Shown piece by piece: positions 33,934 to 46,137 of a stretch of DNA of 64,000 bases (position 1 is the stretch's first letter; each line of letters starts with the position of its first letter). Source of the DNA: Sabellastarte sp. h YS-2021 (lineage: Eukaryota > Annelida > Polychaeta > Sabellida > Sabellidae); assembly GCA_964017235.1 (NCBI GenBank), contig OZ024929.1, positions 25,789,464-25,853,463 on the forward strand, read 5' to 3'. The notes under the pieces were generated by a model, which did not search any database, was not told the DNA's origin, and saw only the letters and a list, made by a program, of their open reading frames with translations. A program made the position numbers and the translations under genes.

Positions 33934-33982
33934 TAACAACAAGGGTTTGTTGAAGTGCAAATTCTCACTCAAGTAAAAAGTT

Positions 33983-33998
33983 CACAATAGATATTGTG
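33983..33998. other. perfect 16-bp palindrome repeating the ribozyme helix III arms
   Basis: CACAATAGATATTGTG uses the same CACAATA/TATTGTG arms as helix III of the adjacent ribozyme, so alternative pairing is possible. Confidence 0.7.
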
Positions 33999-34003
33999 GA
34001 TGT

Positions 34004-34077
34004 GCCTTACACAATATCTGCACTTATGTGTATTGTGTTTCGAAAGTTATTGTAGGTAAAACTTTCTCATCAGAGGC
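34004..34077 (-). ncRNA. type I hammerhead ribozyme
   Basis: Minus strand, in order: GCCT (helix I, 34077-34074), CTGATGA core (34073-34067), helix II GAAAGTT / AACTTTC (7 bp, 34066-34060 with 34048-34042) closed by an 11-nt loop, and GAAA core (34041-34038). Helix III is ACACAATA / TATTGTGT (8 bp, 34038-34031 with 34016-34009, including the A15.1-U16.1 pair). Position H17 is A (34008), giving a GUA cleavage triplet, and AGGC (34007-34004) closes helix I. Every conserved core position is present. Hammerheads are known from Penelope-like elements and small retrozymes of animals. Here it is antisense to the reverse transcriptase. Confidence 0.88.
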
Positions 34078-34373
34078 TGAAACAAAATGATGGACAACAA
34101 CTCCAGAATTTTGTCAAACAGCTCAAAAAGATGCTCAACCAATAGACTTGCACCCACACTTGTAACTGTATAATGCACTGTTACTGTTTGAGATATATTG
34201 CAGTACAATCTTATTAACCTCATATCCTACTGGTATCTTATCTACATATGTTTTAACATAACTATTTTAGGTCTGTCAATAAAAGGTAATTTAATAAACA
34301 GGTGCAATTACACTCTCGTTTTCCTACCTTAGGGGTAACACCTTCACTTAAATCTGAACTCTGATTTCGCACC

Positions 34374-36500
34374 ATGGCTCATTCAAAGGCACAAATTGAA
34401 CTTGCAGCCATGAATGCCACACCAGGCATTCTACCACCTAACACTGAATTTGAAAGTCATATAGGTCATAATGTCATTAACATCTCTAATACTGAACTCA
34501 ATGAACACCAGCTCAGAGCGCTGGAAAAGGGTCTGACTTTCTGCCCCACACCAAAAGGACCAGACAAGTCGGAAATCTGGAATGACTTTAAAGAATTCCA
34601 CAGAAGATTAGAACTAGCACAATTTTTTCTACCAACTAATGAAAAAATTGACCTAGAAATATCTCAAAGTATAATTGATTTCATGAACCAAAACACTGAC
34701 ACAGGTTTAGATGACACTAACATCACTGCCGCATACAATGAAATACATAAATCATTCAAAAACAAATCAAGTTGGAGACCTAATCCAAACAAAACCCTTG
34801 CCACCTTCAAGAGAGCCTTTAAAATGAACTTACTAGAGAGTAAGATCAAGAAAAGCACCAACCAGAATCTAACCAAGGAAGAAAGGGTTGGACTTAGGGA
34901 GCTACAAGGCAACCCACACATAGTAATCAAAAAGGCAGACAAGGGTTCTGCAGTGGTAATTATGAATACCACAGACTATCTGAGGGAGGGTTACAGGTAA
35001 TTAAGCGACAAGAACTTCTACACTAAACTAACCCAAGACCCCACACTGGACATTTCAAAAAAGATATGTAAAGTGCTTACTGAAATGAAAAACTTAAAGT
35101 TAATCTCAGATAAAAACTTTGATTTTCTCAACATCAAGAATCCAAAAGCTGGTAGATTTTACTTACTACCTAAAATACATAAAAAGGGAGTACCAGGGAG
35201 ACCAATATGCAGTTCCATTGGCCACCCAACATGTAACATCAGCAAGTTCATAGATGCACATATCAAAGACTATGTTTCCAAAACATCATCATATGTTCGA
35301 GACACTCAGCACTTTATTAGCAGACTCAAATCACTAAATAAACTTCCAGAAGGGGCGCTATTATTAGTAACCTTGGATGTCTCATCCCTATACACAAACA
35401 TTCCAAATAGGGAGGACATTCTGGCAGTAGCAGCACACCTGAGGCAAGATAGGACCAAAGATCCTATCACCCCATTCTTACTGAAACTACTGGAATTAGT
35501 ACTACATAGCATGAACTTCAAATTTAATGAAGATCATTACTTGCAAGTAGGAGGTACAGCCATGGGTACTGCAGTGGCACCAAATTATGCCAACTTATTT
35601 ATGGACAGATTTGAGACAAGGGCACTCAGTAATTGGCCTAACAAGCCGTTACTATGGCTCAGATTTATTGATGACATCTTCATGATCTGGACACATGGCC
35701 GAGATGAATTAGAGAGATTCATTAAGTATCTGAATAACATACCCCCCAAGATCAAATTAACTTCAGACATCAGTGATACCCACGTCAACTTTCTGGACAC
35801 AACTGTAAGAATTGACTCAGATAGACTCATTTACACCACTCTGTATGAAAAACTACCAAATATAATCCACGTAACCCAGACATTAAGGGGTTCATCCATG
35901 ACAGTTGGAATATAATCCAACATAGCAATGACTGTGCTAACACATTCCCAGATAAACCCATCATTGGCTTTAAGAGATTACCAAATCTTAGAGACTTGCT
36001 TACCAATGCTACCATATCTTACCCACCAAATAATATGGAGCCGAAAAAACCAATACCCACTCACTGCACGAGACTGGGTAAATGTAAATATTGCCCTATA
36101 ATTTCAAGAAACAATGAAATTACCTGTAAAATCAGTGGGGATAAATACCAGCCCAAAAATCTCCCAAACTCAATATCATGTGAATTGAGTGATATTGTAT
36201 ATTTAATCACATGTAAAAAAATGTGATAAATACTATGTTGGTGAAACAGGAAGGGCGTTCAGAGCACGAATCTATGAACACAAATTCTCAGTGAATAAAC
36301 CAAAGGATAGCAGAGTAACCCCTGTTTCCAAACATTTTACTGGAAAAGGTCACTCAGCTAAGGATATGCAGTTTTCTATACTTGAATCGTGCACTCCCAA
36401 ATACAACACTCCATCTACAGCCCACAGAAGGAGGTGTGAGCAGTGGTGGATGTGGAATATTGTAGCAATCCACCCAATAGGCATAAATCAATTTATTTGA
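34374..36500 (+). pseudogene. Penelope-like reverse transcriptase / GIY-YIG endonuclease, broken
   Basis: N-terminal region 34374-35000 contains L-T-F-C-P-T-P-K and H-I-V-I-K-K-A-D-K-G-S-A. RT motifs follow at 35073-35915: LDVSSLYTNIP (motif A), GTAMGTAVAPNYANLFM (motif B) and RFIDDIF (motif C). A C-terminal GIY-YIG domain has IVYLITCKK and then YYVGETGRAFRARIYEH. Breaks: an in-frame TAA at 34998; an internal deletion plus frame change near 35855, where the linker between the RT palm/thumb and the 'YNPRNPDIKG' block is much shorter than in known PLEs; and an extra A in an A7 run at about 36214, just before the YYVG strand. The first and second parts are in the same frame. It is a transposon gene, not a host gene. 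Confidence 0.9.
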
Positions 36501-36561
36501 AATTTGTGCATATTTCGGTCTTTTAATCATTTCACACTCATGGAAGACCACCTCCCCTTTG

Positions 36562-36576
36562 AGGTATCAGATAATC
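36562..36576 (+). repeat. right 15-bp target site duplication of the Penelope-like element
   Basis: AGGTATCAGATAATC, identical to 33919-33933. Confidence 0.88.
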
Positions 36577-37454
36577 ATTAGACAGCTACCTGACCTCAAT
36601 ACAAGGCCATTCATAGTATGCATACCATGAGTTGCTGCTTTTCTAAAAAAATCATCTGCTCTTAATGATGTTCGATTTCATTGAGCTTCTTTCACCTCTT
36701 TTAGGCCTTTAGGTGATAGTCCGCCTCAAGGATGATTGGGGTGAGGGACTGTGGAAGGGGCTTGGGTGGAGAGGCATGATAGTCAAAATGCCTGGAAATC
36801 TTCTTTTGAGCTCCTGGCAGTGGAAATGGTTGCTGGGTTCATCTTTACTGTGATAGTCTCATCTGAGGACTGCAATGAGCCAGCAATGGTGCCGCCTTGG
36901 GTATTTTGGCCTTGGGTGGGGACTTGAATGCACTCTTGTCAGCCAGATGTCTTAGTCTGACCATGTGGGGCCGCAGAAATCAAAAGTTGTCTCTAACTCA
37001 TTAAAAGTTGTAATATTTATCCAAATGTTGCCTCTTCCACATCCAGCACTAAAATAATGACAAGTCCACAATTAAGGGTGTCTATAAACACAATTGTGAT
37101 CCTTGAAGTGGTCTTTTCAATCATAAACCTATGGGGAATCCATTAGGAATTTTCCCAATCCTTTTGGTTAAATTCCCCTATCTCACGTTCTAGGTGAACT
37201 GTTTCAATCACAGACAAATTTATTTCTTCAGAGGAGGCAGTCCTTTTGGCTGATTTGCTCAAAGATAAATTCAAATCTTAGCTGGGGTTGTGATTGGATT
37301 GTCAATGTATACTATTGTCCAGTTGGGAAAATACTCCTGAACACTATAAAAATTTAAGATAGGTTCCAGATCATCTTACAATAAAAAAATGGGTTTATGA
37401 ATATACAATGAAGTTCCTGAATGCAAGATTTGATGAGGATCTGGGACGCTATAA
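36577..37454. other. no supported gene
   Basis: The minus strand has a proline-rich stretch with few stops at 36720-36990, in the same phase as the tentative frame at 33300-33790. The remainder is AT-rich with nothing recognised. Confidence 0.35.
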
Positions 37455-37639
37455 GATTATTTTAAATAATTACAAGAGCAGAGGAAACCAGTTCATACAA
37501 GTTGGTCAAGATTCTGCACTGTGAACTGTAGGGCATCAATAAACAACTACTAACTTCCCAACATAAGGTACTGGGTTTGTACTGCAGACCTCAGAGGTGG
37601 GAGTGAGTGTGTTACCAACTACACCAATGAGGGACCCCA
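37455..37639 (-). mobile_element. tRNA-derived SINE, copy 3
   Basis: The minus-strand head GGGGTCCCTCATTGGTGTAG has a T-G-G-T-G-T-A-G-T-T-G-G A box, and TCTGAGGTCTGCAG-like sequence is in the B box area (decayed). The body contains CAGTGCAGAATCTTGACCAAC and CTGGTTTCCTCTGC, as in copies 1 and 2. Confidence 0.8.
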
Positions 37640-38552
37640 ATCATAAAAATTGTGGTTTACCAATTTCCAGAGCAAAAACTGACTTCCCTATCGGACAATT
37701 TTCAGGATCACAAACCTACTGGGTTGGATGATTGGCATAGTGGAACAGCCCTCTTATCTTGTCGTGATCAGTAGGAGTGACGTCACCATCGCCATATCTT
37801 CTGTTGATCACATTCTGGACAATTTCTGTTCACATCGGGGGGTAAATGTATTTTTACGCATGTCGACTAGCATCCGTATGCAACCAGGGAAGGGAGGCGT
37901 TGGTGTTCAAATGAAAGCTCACAAATATTTGTTTGTTTGAGGCCAGACCATAAGACTTTGCACATTTAAGTGCAGGAAGAATTTGTCAAAGAGGAAATAG
38001 AACCCGTGCGTCTGTGCCACTCTGCAGAAGTAATACTTAAACTATCATTATTAAATAGTTTCATAAAACTAAAATCCTTTTTTTTTGTTTGTTTGTTTGA
38101 TAACAATTCACACAAAGTATATATGGAAATAAAACACAAGAAATTTTTGTGTACAACTGAAGTAATGTAAAACTTCTTACATGTCCGCCATACTTGGAAC
38201 AAGAGGACAATATTTCTCATAGAAATCAAATAAAATACGCAATCTTAAAGATATTTCTTCTCTGAAAAGCTTCACCTGACTTTGTCTCTTTCACCCTCAA
38301 CATATTTGGGTGGAGGCAAACTACCTCTGTTCATTACAGATATGCTTGAGATCAATACCACCGCTAATGAAGTATTATTTTTAGGACCGTTGTCTGTCTG
38401 TTTGCTTGTAGGATTATGCAAACACTACTGGAACTTAATTCATGAAAAAAAATCATGAAGTGATAAGTGTTGGTCCAACTTGGATCCCATTGAATTTTGA
38501 GAGTGACCTGGATAGCAATCACGATACAACAAAATCTGGATTTTCTCATTAC
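37640..38552. other. no gene seen
   Basis: No supported feature. A GTTTGTTTGTTTG run lies at about 38087. Confidence 0.4.
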
Positions 38553-38554
38553 TT

Positions 38555-39417
38555 CCCAGTAAACATTTTTGAATTTTGCAAATGTTTGAAAGGAAATGTT
38601 TTGGGAAGCTATTTAAAATGATGGGTACAAAACCCATTTGTAATAGAATGTTTTCCAACATTTTATGAATGCCGTTTTTAAATGTTCAATGACAAATGTT
38701 AGAAAAAGTTACAAATAAAAATTGTAAGATGGTGGCTAAAAAGTGTGCCCCCATTTAATTCTCACTTTTAGGGATTCATGTAGGGCTTTTTTTTGACAAA
38801 GTCCTCTAAATTCCCCTATTATTGCTCACCACCATTTTTGTCTGGAAATATGTGAAGGTAAACGTTTAATAAGCATTCTGAAAAAAGGTCATAAAAATCG
38901 TTTGTGATAGAATGTTTTCAAAACATTTGATAGAAAACATTTCAAAAACGTTTTAACATGATGGGTAAGAAAACCAGTTGCTATTAAACATTTGTAAAAC
39001 ATTTTCAGAGCAAACATTTACAAACTTTTGTCAACAAATGTTGTTTAGACTTTTTATGAAAACTGTTTATCAAATCTAACCTAATCTAATCTACTGCTTT
39101 GCATGTGCAATATCTTCCCCAAAACATTTCATGATGAATGTTTGAAAAACATTTCCAGCACAACCTTCATTTCTTCAACAATTTTATAAATGTTTAAAAA
39201 CATTCCCAGTCAAACCTAGTTTCTGGAGTTATTTTATAAACGTTTAATAAATATTTTCAGCAAAAAACATTTGCATAGAGAATGTTTATGAAATATTTTT
39301 TAAACATTACAGTGTACACGTTTTCTCGGAAACATTTAGTAACCCCAAAAGATAGGGTTTACATAGATTTTAAAAACTTTTGTAAACATTTAAACCATTT
39401 TAAACAATTTTATTGGG
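38555..39417. mobile_element. AAACATTT-rich repeat element, possibly a MITE with CCCA ends
   Basis: The left end CCCAGTAAACATTT and the right end ACAATTTTATTGGG are weakly inverted, with TT on both flanks. This layout is like the CCCAGCAGGCAC elements. The interior is full of ACATTTGTAAAACATTTT variants in both orientations. A LINE-tail relic lies within it. Confidence 0.45.
39074..39118 (-). mobile_element. LINE 3'-tail relic
   Basis: TAATCTAATCTACTGCTTTGC followed by ATGTGCAATATCTTCCCC matches the LINE 2 tail at 24454-24500 (TAATCTAATCTACTGCTTTGC, AAGTGTCATATCTCCCC). Confidence 0.75.
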
Positions 39418-39419
39418 TT

Positions 39420-42400
39420 ATCATTATGTGATATGGCGGAGATCTGCATGTTTCTTGGTTGTTTATAGATTATAAAACATATCTGAGTCAAATGTAATGC
39501 ATTCCAACAAATTCATTTACTATTTTTATTGAATTTGTACTGAAACTTACACCATAGTGCCCTCAAGTAAAAAACAAGAGTTGGCTTTTCTAACTTTTGA
39601 GAAAAGGGCTTCAAATGTTGATGGGTTTCGTGGTACCATGGTTTCTATATAGTACAATATAATGATATTTGATACAGGTCAAACAATTCTGGTATTTCTC
39701 TTTGAATGACTTTCTCAAAGAAGGAATGTTTGTATCGGTATCCATTGACAAAAGTGAAATGATCTCTCATCACTGTCAAATGGTGAATGTTTGTCCAAGA
39801 ATCAATCACAAATCATTATAGAAAAGCCAATAGTGAAAAGCACTGTAGAGATATATTAGATTGGATTGATGATCTCTTTTCGGGTAGGCGGCGATAATAA
39901 TCCGTGACTGGACTTATCAAGTGATCACTTTGCAGAGTTACCTGCATGATTTCACTTTGGCCTACTCTTATTTTATTAGCCTTGTGTTCGGGATAAGGCT
40001 ATATTATTTATTTGTTATTTATTTAATATTGTAAATTGCTTTATTGATTGAGTGATTGTTATTGGTTCAAGGTCATTTTTAGCGGATATTAATGGTATAT
40101 TGTGGCAGGTAGAATAGTTATATGGAGGAAAGCAGTGCGGAAAAGGATGCATAAAGGATTTCACAGAAAAATGTAAATGTTTACTTATCATCAAGCTTTC
40201 ATTGTTGATTTAAAACACAAATGTATACATACACTAGCAATTTACACTTTTATTTACACTAAAAGAAAAAAAGACAATGTCTTGTTCCACGCCTCTGTTT
40301 TCATGGGTTCAAATCAAATTAACCTCGTGACAATGTGCTGGTATATATTTTACAAATGATAAACAATATGCTACTATTTAGTCTTTAATAACAACCATAA
40401 ATGCTTTATAATCGTGTAAACATAACGTCAATGCAAAATGAGATCATTATTGATAATAATAAATATATTTAATCCGAAAATTAATCCATTCTGTTCGGTG
40501 GATTCATTCTGGATGGGGTGGATAAAAGTTCATCCAAAAGTTAATCCAAAAATTAGCTTAAGTTCTCAGTCAATAACAATCTTCAACCTAATCCAATTTT
40601 TGGATAAACTTAAGCTAATATTTTCCTTATCTTTCTCTAACATGCTTTGTAATAGAGCCCCACAACTATATATAGTAGCTAGTTGATTTTTAGACCAAAC
40701 AGTGCAAAGTTCATTAAGTTATTATTTACTATATCATAGGTTTGAAATTTCCAGTCCAATTACATAAAGTTGAACTGTGGACTGCTTTTTAAAAGCATTT
40801 CATAATTTGATACTCTCAGTATAAATATTCTCAGCCGACAGCAAGGCTACGGTAAATATAGAGTACTTATGACAATGTGTATTGATCTGACCGGCAAACC
40901 TTTAAACAGTGTAAACACTGTGAATGCCTCATATGAGTGGTGGTTTGATCACAGGCTACTTTATATCAGAAAGAAGGCGTCCCTGGTTACCACTCTGAGT
41001 TTGAAATGTGTCAAAATAATACCAGTGTTTTTGCGAGTGTTTGTTCATAGACTCGTCCAGAAAATTGCTGAAAGTTTACATAAACAAGAATTTACAAAAA
41101 TATTCACATTGGAGTTATAGAGATAGAATCAGTATGTCACATAGGAAAAGGAAAAATAAGAAGGAAATGTGTGATTAGTCAAATTTGTGAAATCTTAGAG
41201 AAGGTGCAGGAATTTCGGACTGCAAAATCTCATTGTCACAAGGTAGGATACATTTGATGAAAACATTTGTCAATGTCAAAATAATTACTAGCACATAGTA
41301 CACTATATGTGGCCAAATTGACAACATGAATTAATGTATCTCTGTTAATACTGTGTTCTATATTTTAACATAAGTTTTTATTGGATGAAGTGGTAGGAGT
41401 TTTAAATCTATTGCAGTTCATTTCTGATCACATTTTTTTACATTATAGCAATGGTAGACGTTACATTTGTCGTCATGAAATATAATTGTTAGTTTGGCTT
41501 GAAAACATGATATTTTCTCACTGCTTTAAGGTATTCAAAGAGTTAATAAATTTTACCAATGCATGATAATAAACAGTACTGGTCTTTCTTGGGGGCAGAA
41601 AAATATTGATGTGTTTGCCCTTTTAATATGACACATAAATCAATTGATTGCATTTATTATTCCTTTCTATCCTTTTATTTTCTGGATAAATCTTAAACCA
41701 ATAAAAACTAATACAAAACTAGTACTGCAAGAAGTAATTGGTTTTGAATATCACAAATATAAACATTCAACTCTGATATCTGTTAAGTATAGGTTTGGTT
41801 TAAGTTGCTATGGAAACAATTTGTTTTTCACAGACCTAATTATAGGATACATGTAAATTCTAAGTACAAGTATGTGATATTGTATTTTTATTTCTTGGCA
41901 TTGTAATAGTGTCATTATTTTTGAATTTATGTTACCAGGCAAAAAATATCAATCATATAACTTCCTTGATTTCAATATTGATACTTTAAAAAGCTACTTT
42001 CAGGAGTGTTTTGTGTAATTTACAAGTTATATTTTACAACTATCTTGGTGGTGTATAACAGTTGTATATGTTGATCATCAAAATCCTAGACAGTTATTCT
42101 GATATTTTTTTTGAGGAATTTAATCACTTGCCCAGTCATGACATCTTACAGTTTGGTCTTTTTGAAATATCATATTTTTTTTGGTAAATGAAGCACAATA
42201 AATAAAGTAGGTGTCAAATGAGATATTTTACTGTGTAAAACAATATTTCATTGTAAACACTGAAATTTAATAAATTTAAAACAAAATTGCACTTCATCCC
42301 TAAATATGTCCCTAAACTGTTTAACCATCACAGTATTTGGAAATGCTGTTCATGCTATGAGTGAACATGATTTTGACATACTTGAAAGTTGGAGCTTGTA

Positions 42401-42926
42401 ATACTAGTATGCTAAAAAGTTAACCCAATATACCCATTAAAATGTATACATGTATATATATATTCCATATACTGATCTTATCAGAATTCTGCATAGAAGT
42501 TATCAGATACTGAATTACAGAAGTAAATACTAGGACTGGCTTTAACGCATGATATTAAAACATGAAATCCCTTACTGTAGAAATATCTTTATTTAGTTTA
42601 TGGAAGATTCTGATCAAATTTCTTATTTTTGTAACAATTCTAATTTCTAAGCTATTTAGCTAATCTCCTTATTTTTTTATGAATTTTGTTCTTGTTTAAA
42701 ATGGGGTTGGCCAAAAACTCATATGTTCAGTTGAATTTTACATTTCCCATATCAAAGATTATTCTCGAGTTACTACTTTTAAAAGGTAATAGTAAGGTCA
42801 CCTTGCCCTTGAAAGTGGTTGCCAGGCAGACTTGATTGTATTACAGCCACTCGAATAACCATCATATTTTTGTGATTATTAGGTCCAGCTCTTGTCATCT
42901 TGTAATCGTGGTTATATTAGATAACC
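39420..42926. other. 5' flank of the four-exon gene; no other gene seen
   Basis: AT-rich. A small inverted repeat lies at 40551-40618 (AATTAGCTTAAG ... CTTAAGCTAAT). A non-coding first exon of the gene could lie just upstream of 42927 (a polypyrimidine-poor TTATTAG acceptor-like site is at 42882), but this cannot be fixed from sequence alone. Confidence 0.4.
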
Positions 42927-43713
42927 ATGGCAGACAGTGACAGTGACAGAGGGAGTGATGTTGGCAGTGATGATGATGAGCCAGGGTTTGATCCAGCAGA
43001 CATGGAGAAAATGTCTGACAAAGAGAGGAAAAAGTGGGAGAAGAACCTGGAAAAGTGGAGGATCTTCATGGACTTCCTCTTCAGACATATAGCCATTGCC
43101 ACGTTCAAGTACAACTGCTTTGAAAAGGAAGAACTGATGCAGTTCATGATAGCACTAGAGAAGGCAGAGGCCTTGAGGTCACAAGCAAAGCTAAAGAAAG
43201 GAGAGGAGCCAAAGATTTCCAGTTACAAGACCATGAAGGATGCAGTTGAACTGCTGCAGAACCAGAGGTTTCTGAATGAAGCAAATCGTATCAAGAGGTT
43301 CTTGGATATTGCAGGGAGATTGAGAGGAATAGGCATGATAGCAGGAGGCTTCTATAAGGCCCTGAAGAAAGGAAAAGTCAAAGGCATTGACAAAATCAAA
43401 CACTACTTGGACTTCTGGAAAGGTTTCTCATTAAGATCGTACGACTATTCCCAGATGCAGTTCAGAAATGCAGATACAGGTAGCTTTAATGAAATGGAGA
43501 AAAAGTATCTGGTCTGGCCTACTGTAGTTAGGACATCGTTGAACTTAGCTCAGAGGTATTTAAAGAAAACCAGTGAATCAACAGGTCTGGAATTGAGGTC
43601 AACAGATCAGAAGACCATGCAGAAACACATGCAGGCAGCAGAGTTTGTGGTGGCAGCCAAAATAGAGGAGAACCTGTTTCAACGAGTGGTGCAGGAGACC
43701 AAGTCTTTCCTCA
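42927..43713 (+). CDS. unrecognised 402-residue protein, exon 1 (residues 1-262)
   Basis: First coding exon of a four-exon gene (42927-43713, 46138-46257, 48669-48833, 51004-51140), total 1209 bp including stop. All three introns are phase 1 with GT/AG ends. I do not recognise the family. Residues 1-30 are acidic and serine-rich (DSDSDRGSD, SDDDEP). Residues about 30-60 are charged and helical (KERKKWEKNLEKW). A largely helical, basic region follows, including G-x-x-x-G rich LRGIGMIAGGFYKALKKGK (around residues 132-150). There is no signal peptide and no clear membrane segment. The ATG sits in ataaccATGG, has no other in-frame ATG close upstream and starts the acidic tract. The protein ends in a poly-lysine tail, suggesting a soluble nucleic-acid or microtubule-related protein, but that is guesswork. 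Without splicing the frame would stop two codons past the donor. Confidence 0.85.
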
Positions 43714-46137
43714 GTGAGTAGAGATTCATGTTTTGGTTATGTAGTCTACCGCTTCTGTTTCAGATTGTAAGGCAAAATGGCGATCATCTCAATAAATAAA
43801 TTGTACAGATCTATGCAGTATAATGATGGATTTATAAAGTTGCTAGTCTAAAATAAGAAAAATCTGTTTTGTTTGACAATTTGTAAGTTGTTGACCTTTT
43901 AGCAGAGTCCATCTGAATAGGTATGATTTAGTTAAGCCTGTAAATAAACTAACTAAACTACATGTGGATACATGTATAAGTGTTTGTATTGGGAAGAGAA
44001 ATTCAGCGCAGTTATGATTGAGCTGAGATAACTAGGTTTTGGTAAACTTTTAAATTTGACTGGCTTGCTAAACTGTTGTGTCAGGGTTAGTATTAATTGT
44101 TTGATATTGGAGGACTCAGCCAGGTTTAATTTGAAAATATTGTTCAATAATTCCATTTCATGGAATACACCTTGATTTGAATGTCTGATATATTTTACTT
44201 TACTTTTGATAAACACTATCGTCATCTTGAATAATCCAATTTAGGCAATTTTACTGGTCCAGAAAAATCTGACATATATGTTCAGAGACTTCTTAAGTTC
44301 AACTTCTTGCCAGACTCACAGCAAAAATTAACAGCAACAAGTAGAAATGCAAGAATAAACACAAAATTTAAATTTTGTTTTTCCATGGTACTTTAGCAAC
44401 ATTAATGATCTTTCAAAACATAGCACAGACACAACATGGTCACTCAGGGATAGTTGTAATAAGCCATTCGCTCTTGTAAAGGTATTATATTTCATTGTCC
44501 AATTAATTTTCCTATTTTTCCAAACTCTGGATATTGATCTGTTTATTGATGCAAAATTTATGCAAATCATACCCACCTATCTTGATTCAGTCTTGTAATC
44601 ATGTAGGGATATGCTGATAAAGTTGCATCTATGTTGAGCAATTACATGCATACATTCTGGAATGTCCTCCGTCATTATATAAGAACCAGTTTCTTATTGT
44701 CATCTTTTCCGAAGCATCTCAAAACTCGCCTCATTCCATTGAGTTTCTCCACATAGTGTTTTCTGCTGTTCACACCCAAAACCCTGCCTAATTGGCCTAG
44801 AAGCAGTGAATTAGATATATTTTGATAAATAAGCTGTATATCACTGTCTCATATCTAAAAAACCATTGGTAACTTTAGAAAAACAGAAAAGAAAGTGAGC
44901 CTCCTCAAAGGTCCAATATCTCCACTATCACTTATGAATGCAATGATAAAAAAATCCTTTAAGACAGTCCTGGATGTAGAAGGTGATCTGAATCACCCCC
45001 AAAATGTAATCATCTCTTCCTTGTGCCTTTGTTGACATTTCCTGAAAATTTCATCAAAATCTGTTCCACAACTTTTTGAGTCATTTTTCAAGCAAAGAAC
45101 ACACACCACCAATTGCATATTACTACTTGCTGAAGGTTAATGTCATTCAAAGCTTGTCAATCTTTGTGTATGGACTCTACCAAAGCTAAAGTATATAGAG
45201 TTTATCACAACTCCTAGCTGAGTGTTATAACTATTGTTGTTTTCAGCAAAGTTCATTTACAATTAAACTGTTTTGACTAGAAATGTATCATCTGGTTTCA
45301 ACAAAGCCATTTTTCACTGAAATATAGAGTAAGGAATGTTAAGTTTGCAAGTAGGGTGGGGGGCACCCTTTAAAGGTCATACGTAGTTCACATCTTTGCT
45401 TATTGGAGTCACAAGCTACAACCAAATGGACTTGTCTACTTTTGGATGTGCTTGGATCAGATTTTGACAGGATGGCTTCATAGGGATTCATATTTGGAAA
45501 GGACTTCCTCATTGGCATTCAACACACCTCGCATAATTGTTTTGCATTTTGGACCACTTTTTAAAATTTTTGAAAACCTCCCATGAGCCTTTATGCGTTG
45601 TACAGAAATGTACGTACCGGTGAGGTGAGTGCGGAGAAAGGGTAGGGAGATGGGGGGGGGGGGGGGGGGGGTGCAGTTGGGCGGAACATTCTCTGCAGCT
45701 CATTCTTCAGTGTGTGTTTTCCAGATACAAAGGATTTTTTTCAGAGCCAAAAGGATGTGGTAGTCAAATGGAAAACAGATACATACAGATATGACCATTA
45801 AGAAAGATGTGGTTAGGCCATATCACAAAATAATCCAAATTTAGACCCATTTTGCATCAGGTGAGGAGGCCTTAAATGTGGTCACAGAAATCACAGATAC
45901 CTAAAACGTTTGATACAAGTCAAGGAAATAGAAGGAAGTTTCCTCACTGGCGAGTTTCACCATTTCCTACTCTATTATGATATGTATGGAATACTTCATT
46001 AAGTAGAAATAATCTTGGTCCTTTGTGATTTGTTTGTATGAGACAGTTAGTGAAAAATAAATAAGTCTTGTGTCTATTGATTAATTATTTTTCAATGAAA
46101 ATATATAAACATAATAATAATATCCTTTAATTTGAAG
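43714..46137 (+). other. intron 1 of the four-exon gene
   Basis: Donor GTGAGT at 43714 and acceptor TTTGAAG ending at 46137. Contains a run of about 22 G at 45652-45671. No nested gene was recognised; open frames on the minus strand (43953-44225, 44328-44576) lack any known motif. Confidence 0.7.

Larger units (their letters stand above)
33934..36561 (+). mobile_element. Penelope-like retroelement (PLE), degenerate
   Basis: The 2.6-kb insertion is bounded by a perfect 15-bp direct repeat. It contains a 5' region with a hammerhead ribozyme on the opposite strand, then a decayed reverse transcriptase/GIY-YIG endonuclease frame (34374-36500) and a short 3' tail. No full second copy of the 5' region is present at the 3' end, so the element lacks the partial tandem or pLTR arrangement of complete PLEs, or is 5'-truncated. 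Confidence 0.9.

Noticed and set aside
42927-43147. A 76-codon minus-strand frame opposite exon 1 of the four-exon gene
   Set aside because: It is the shadow of the acidic, GAY/AGY-rich coding strand and gives a serine/leucine low-complexity peptide.
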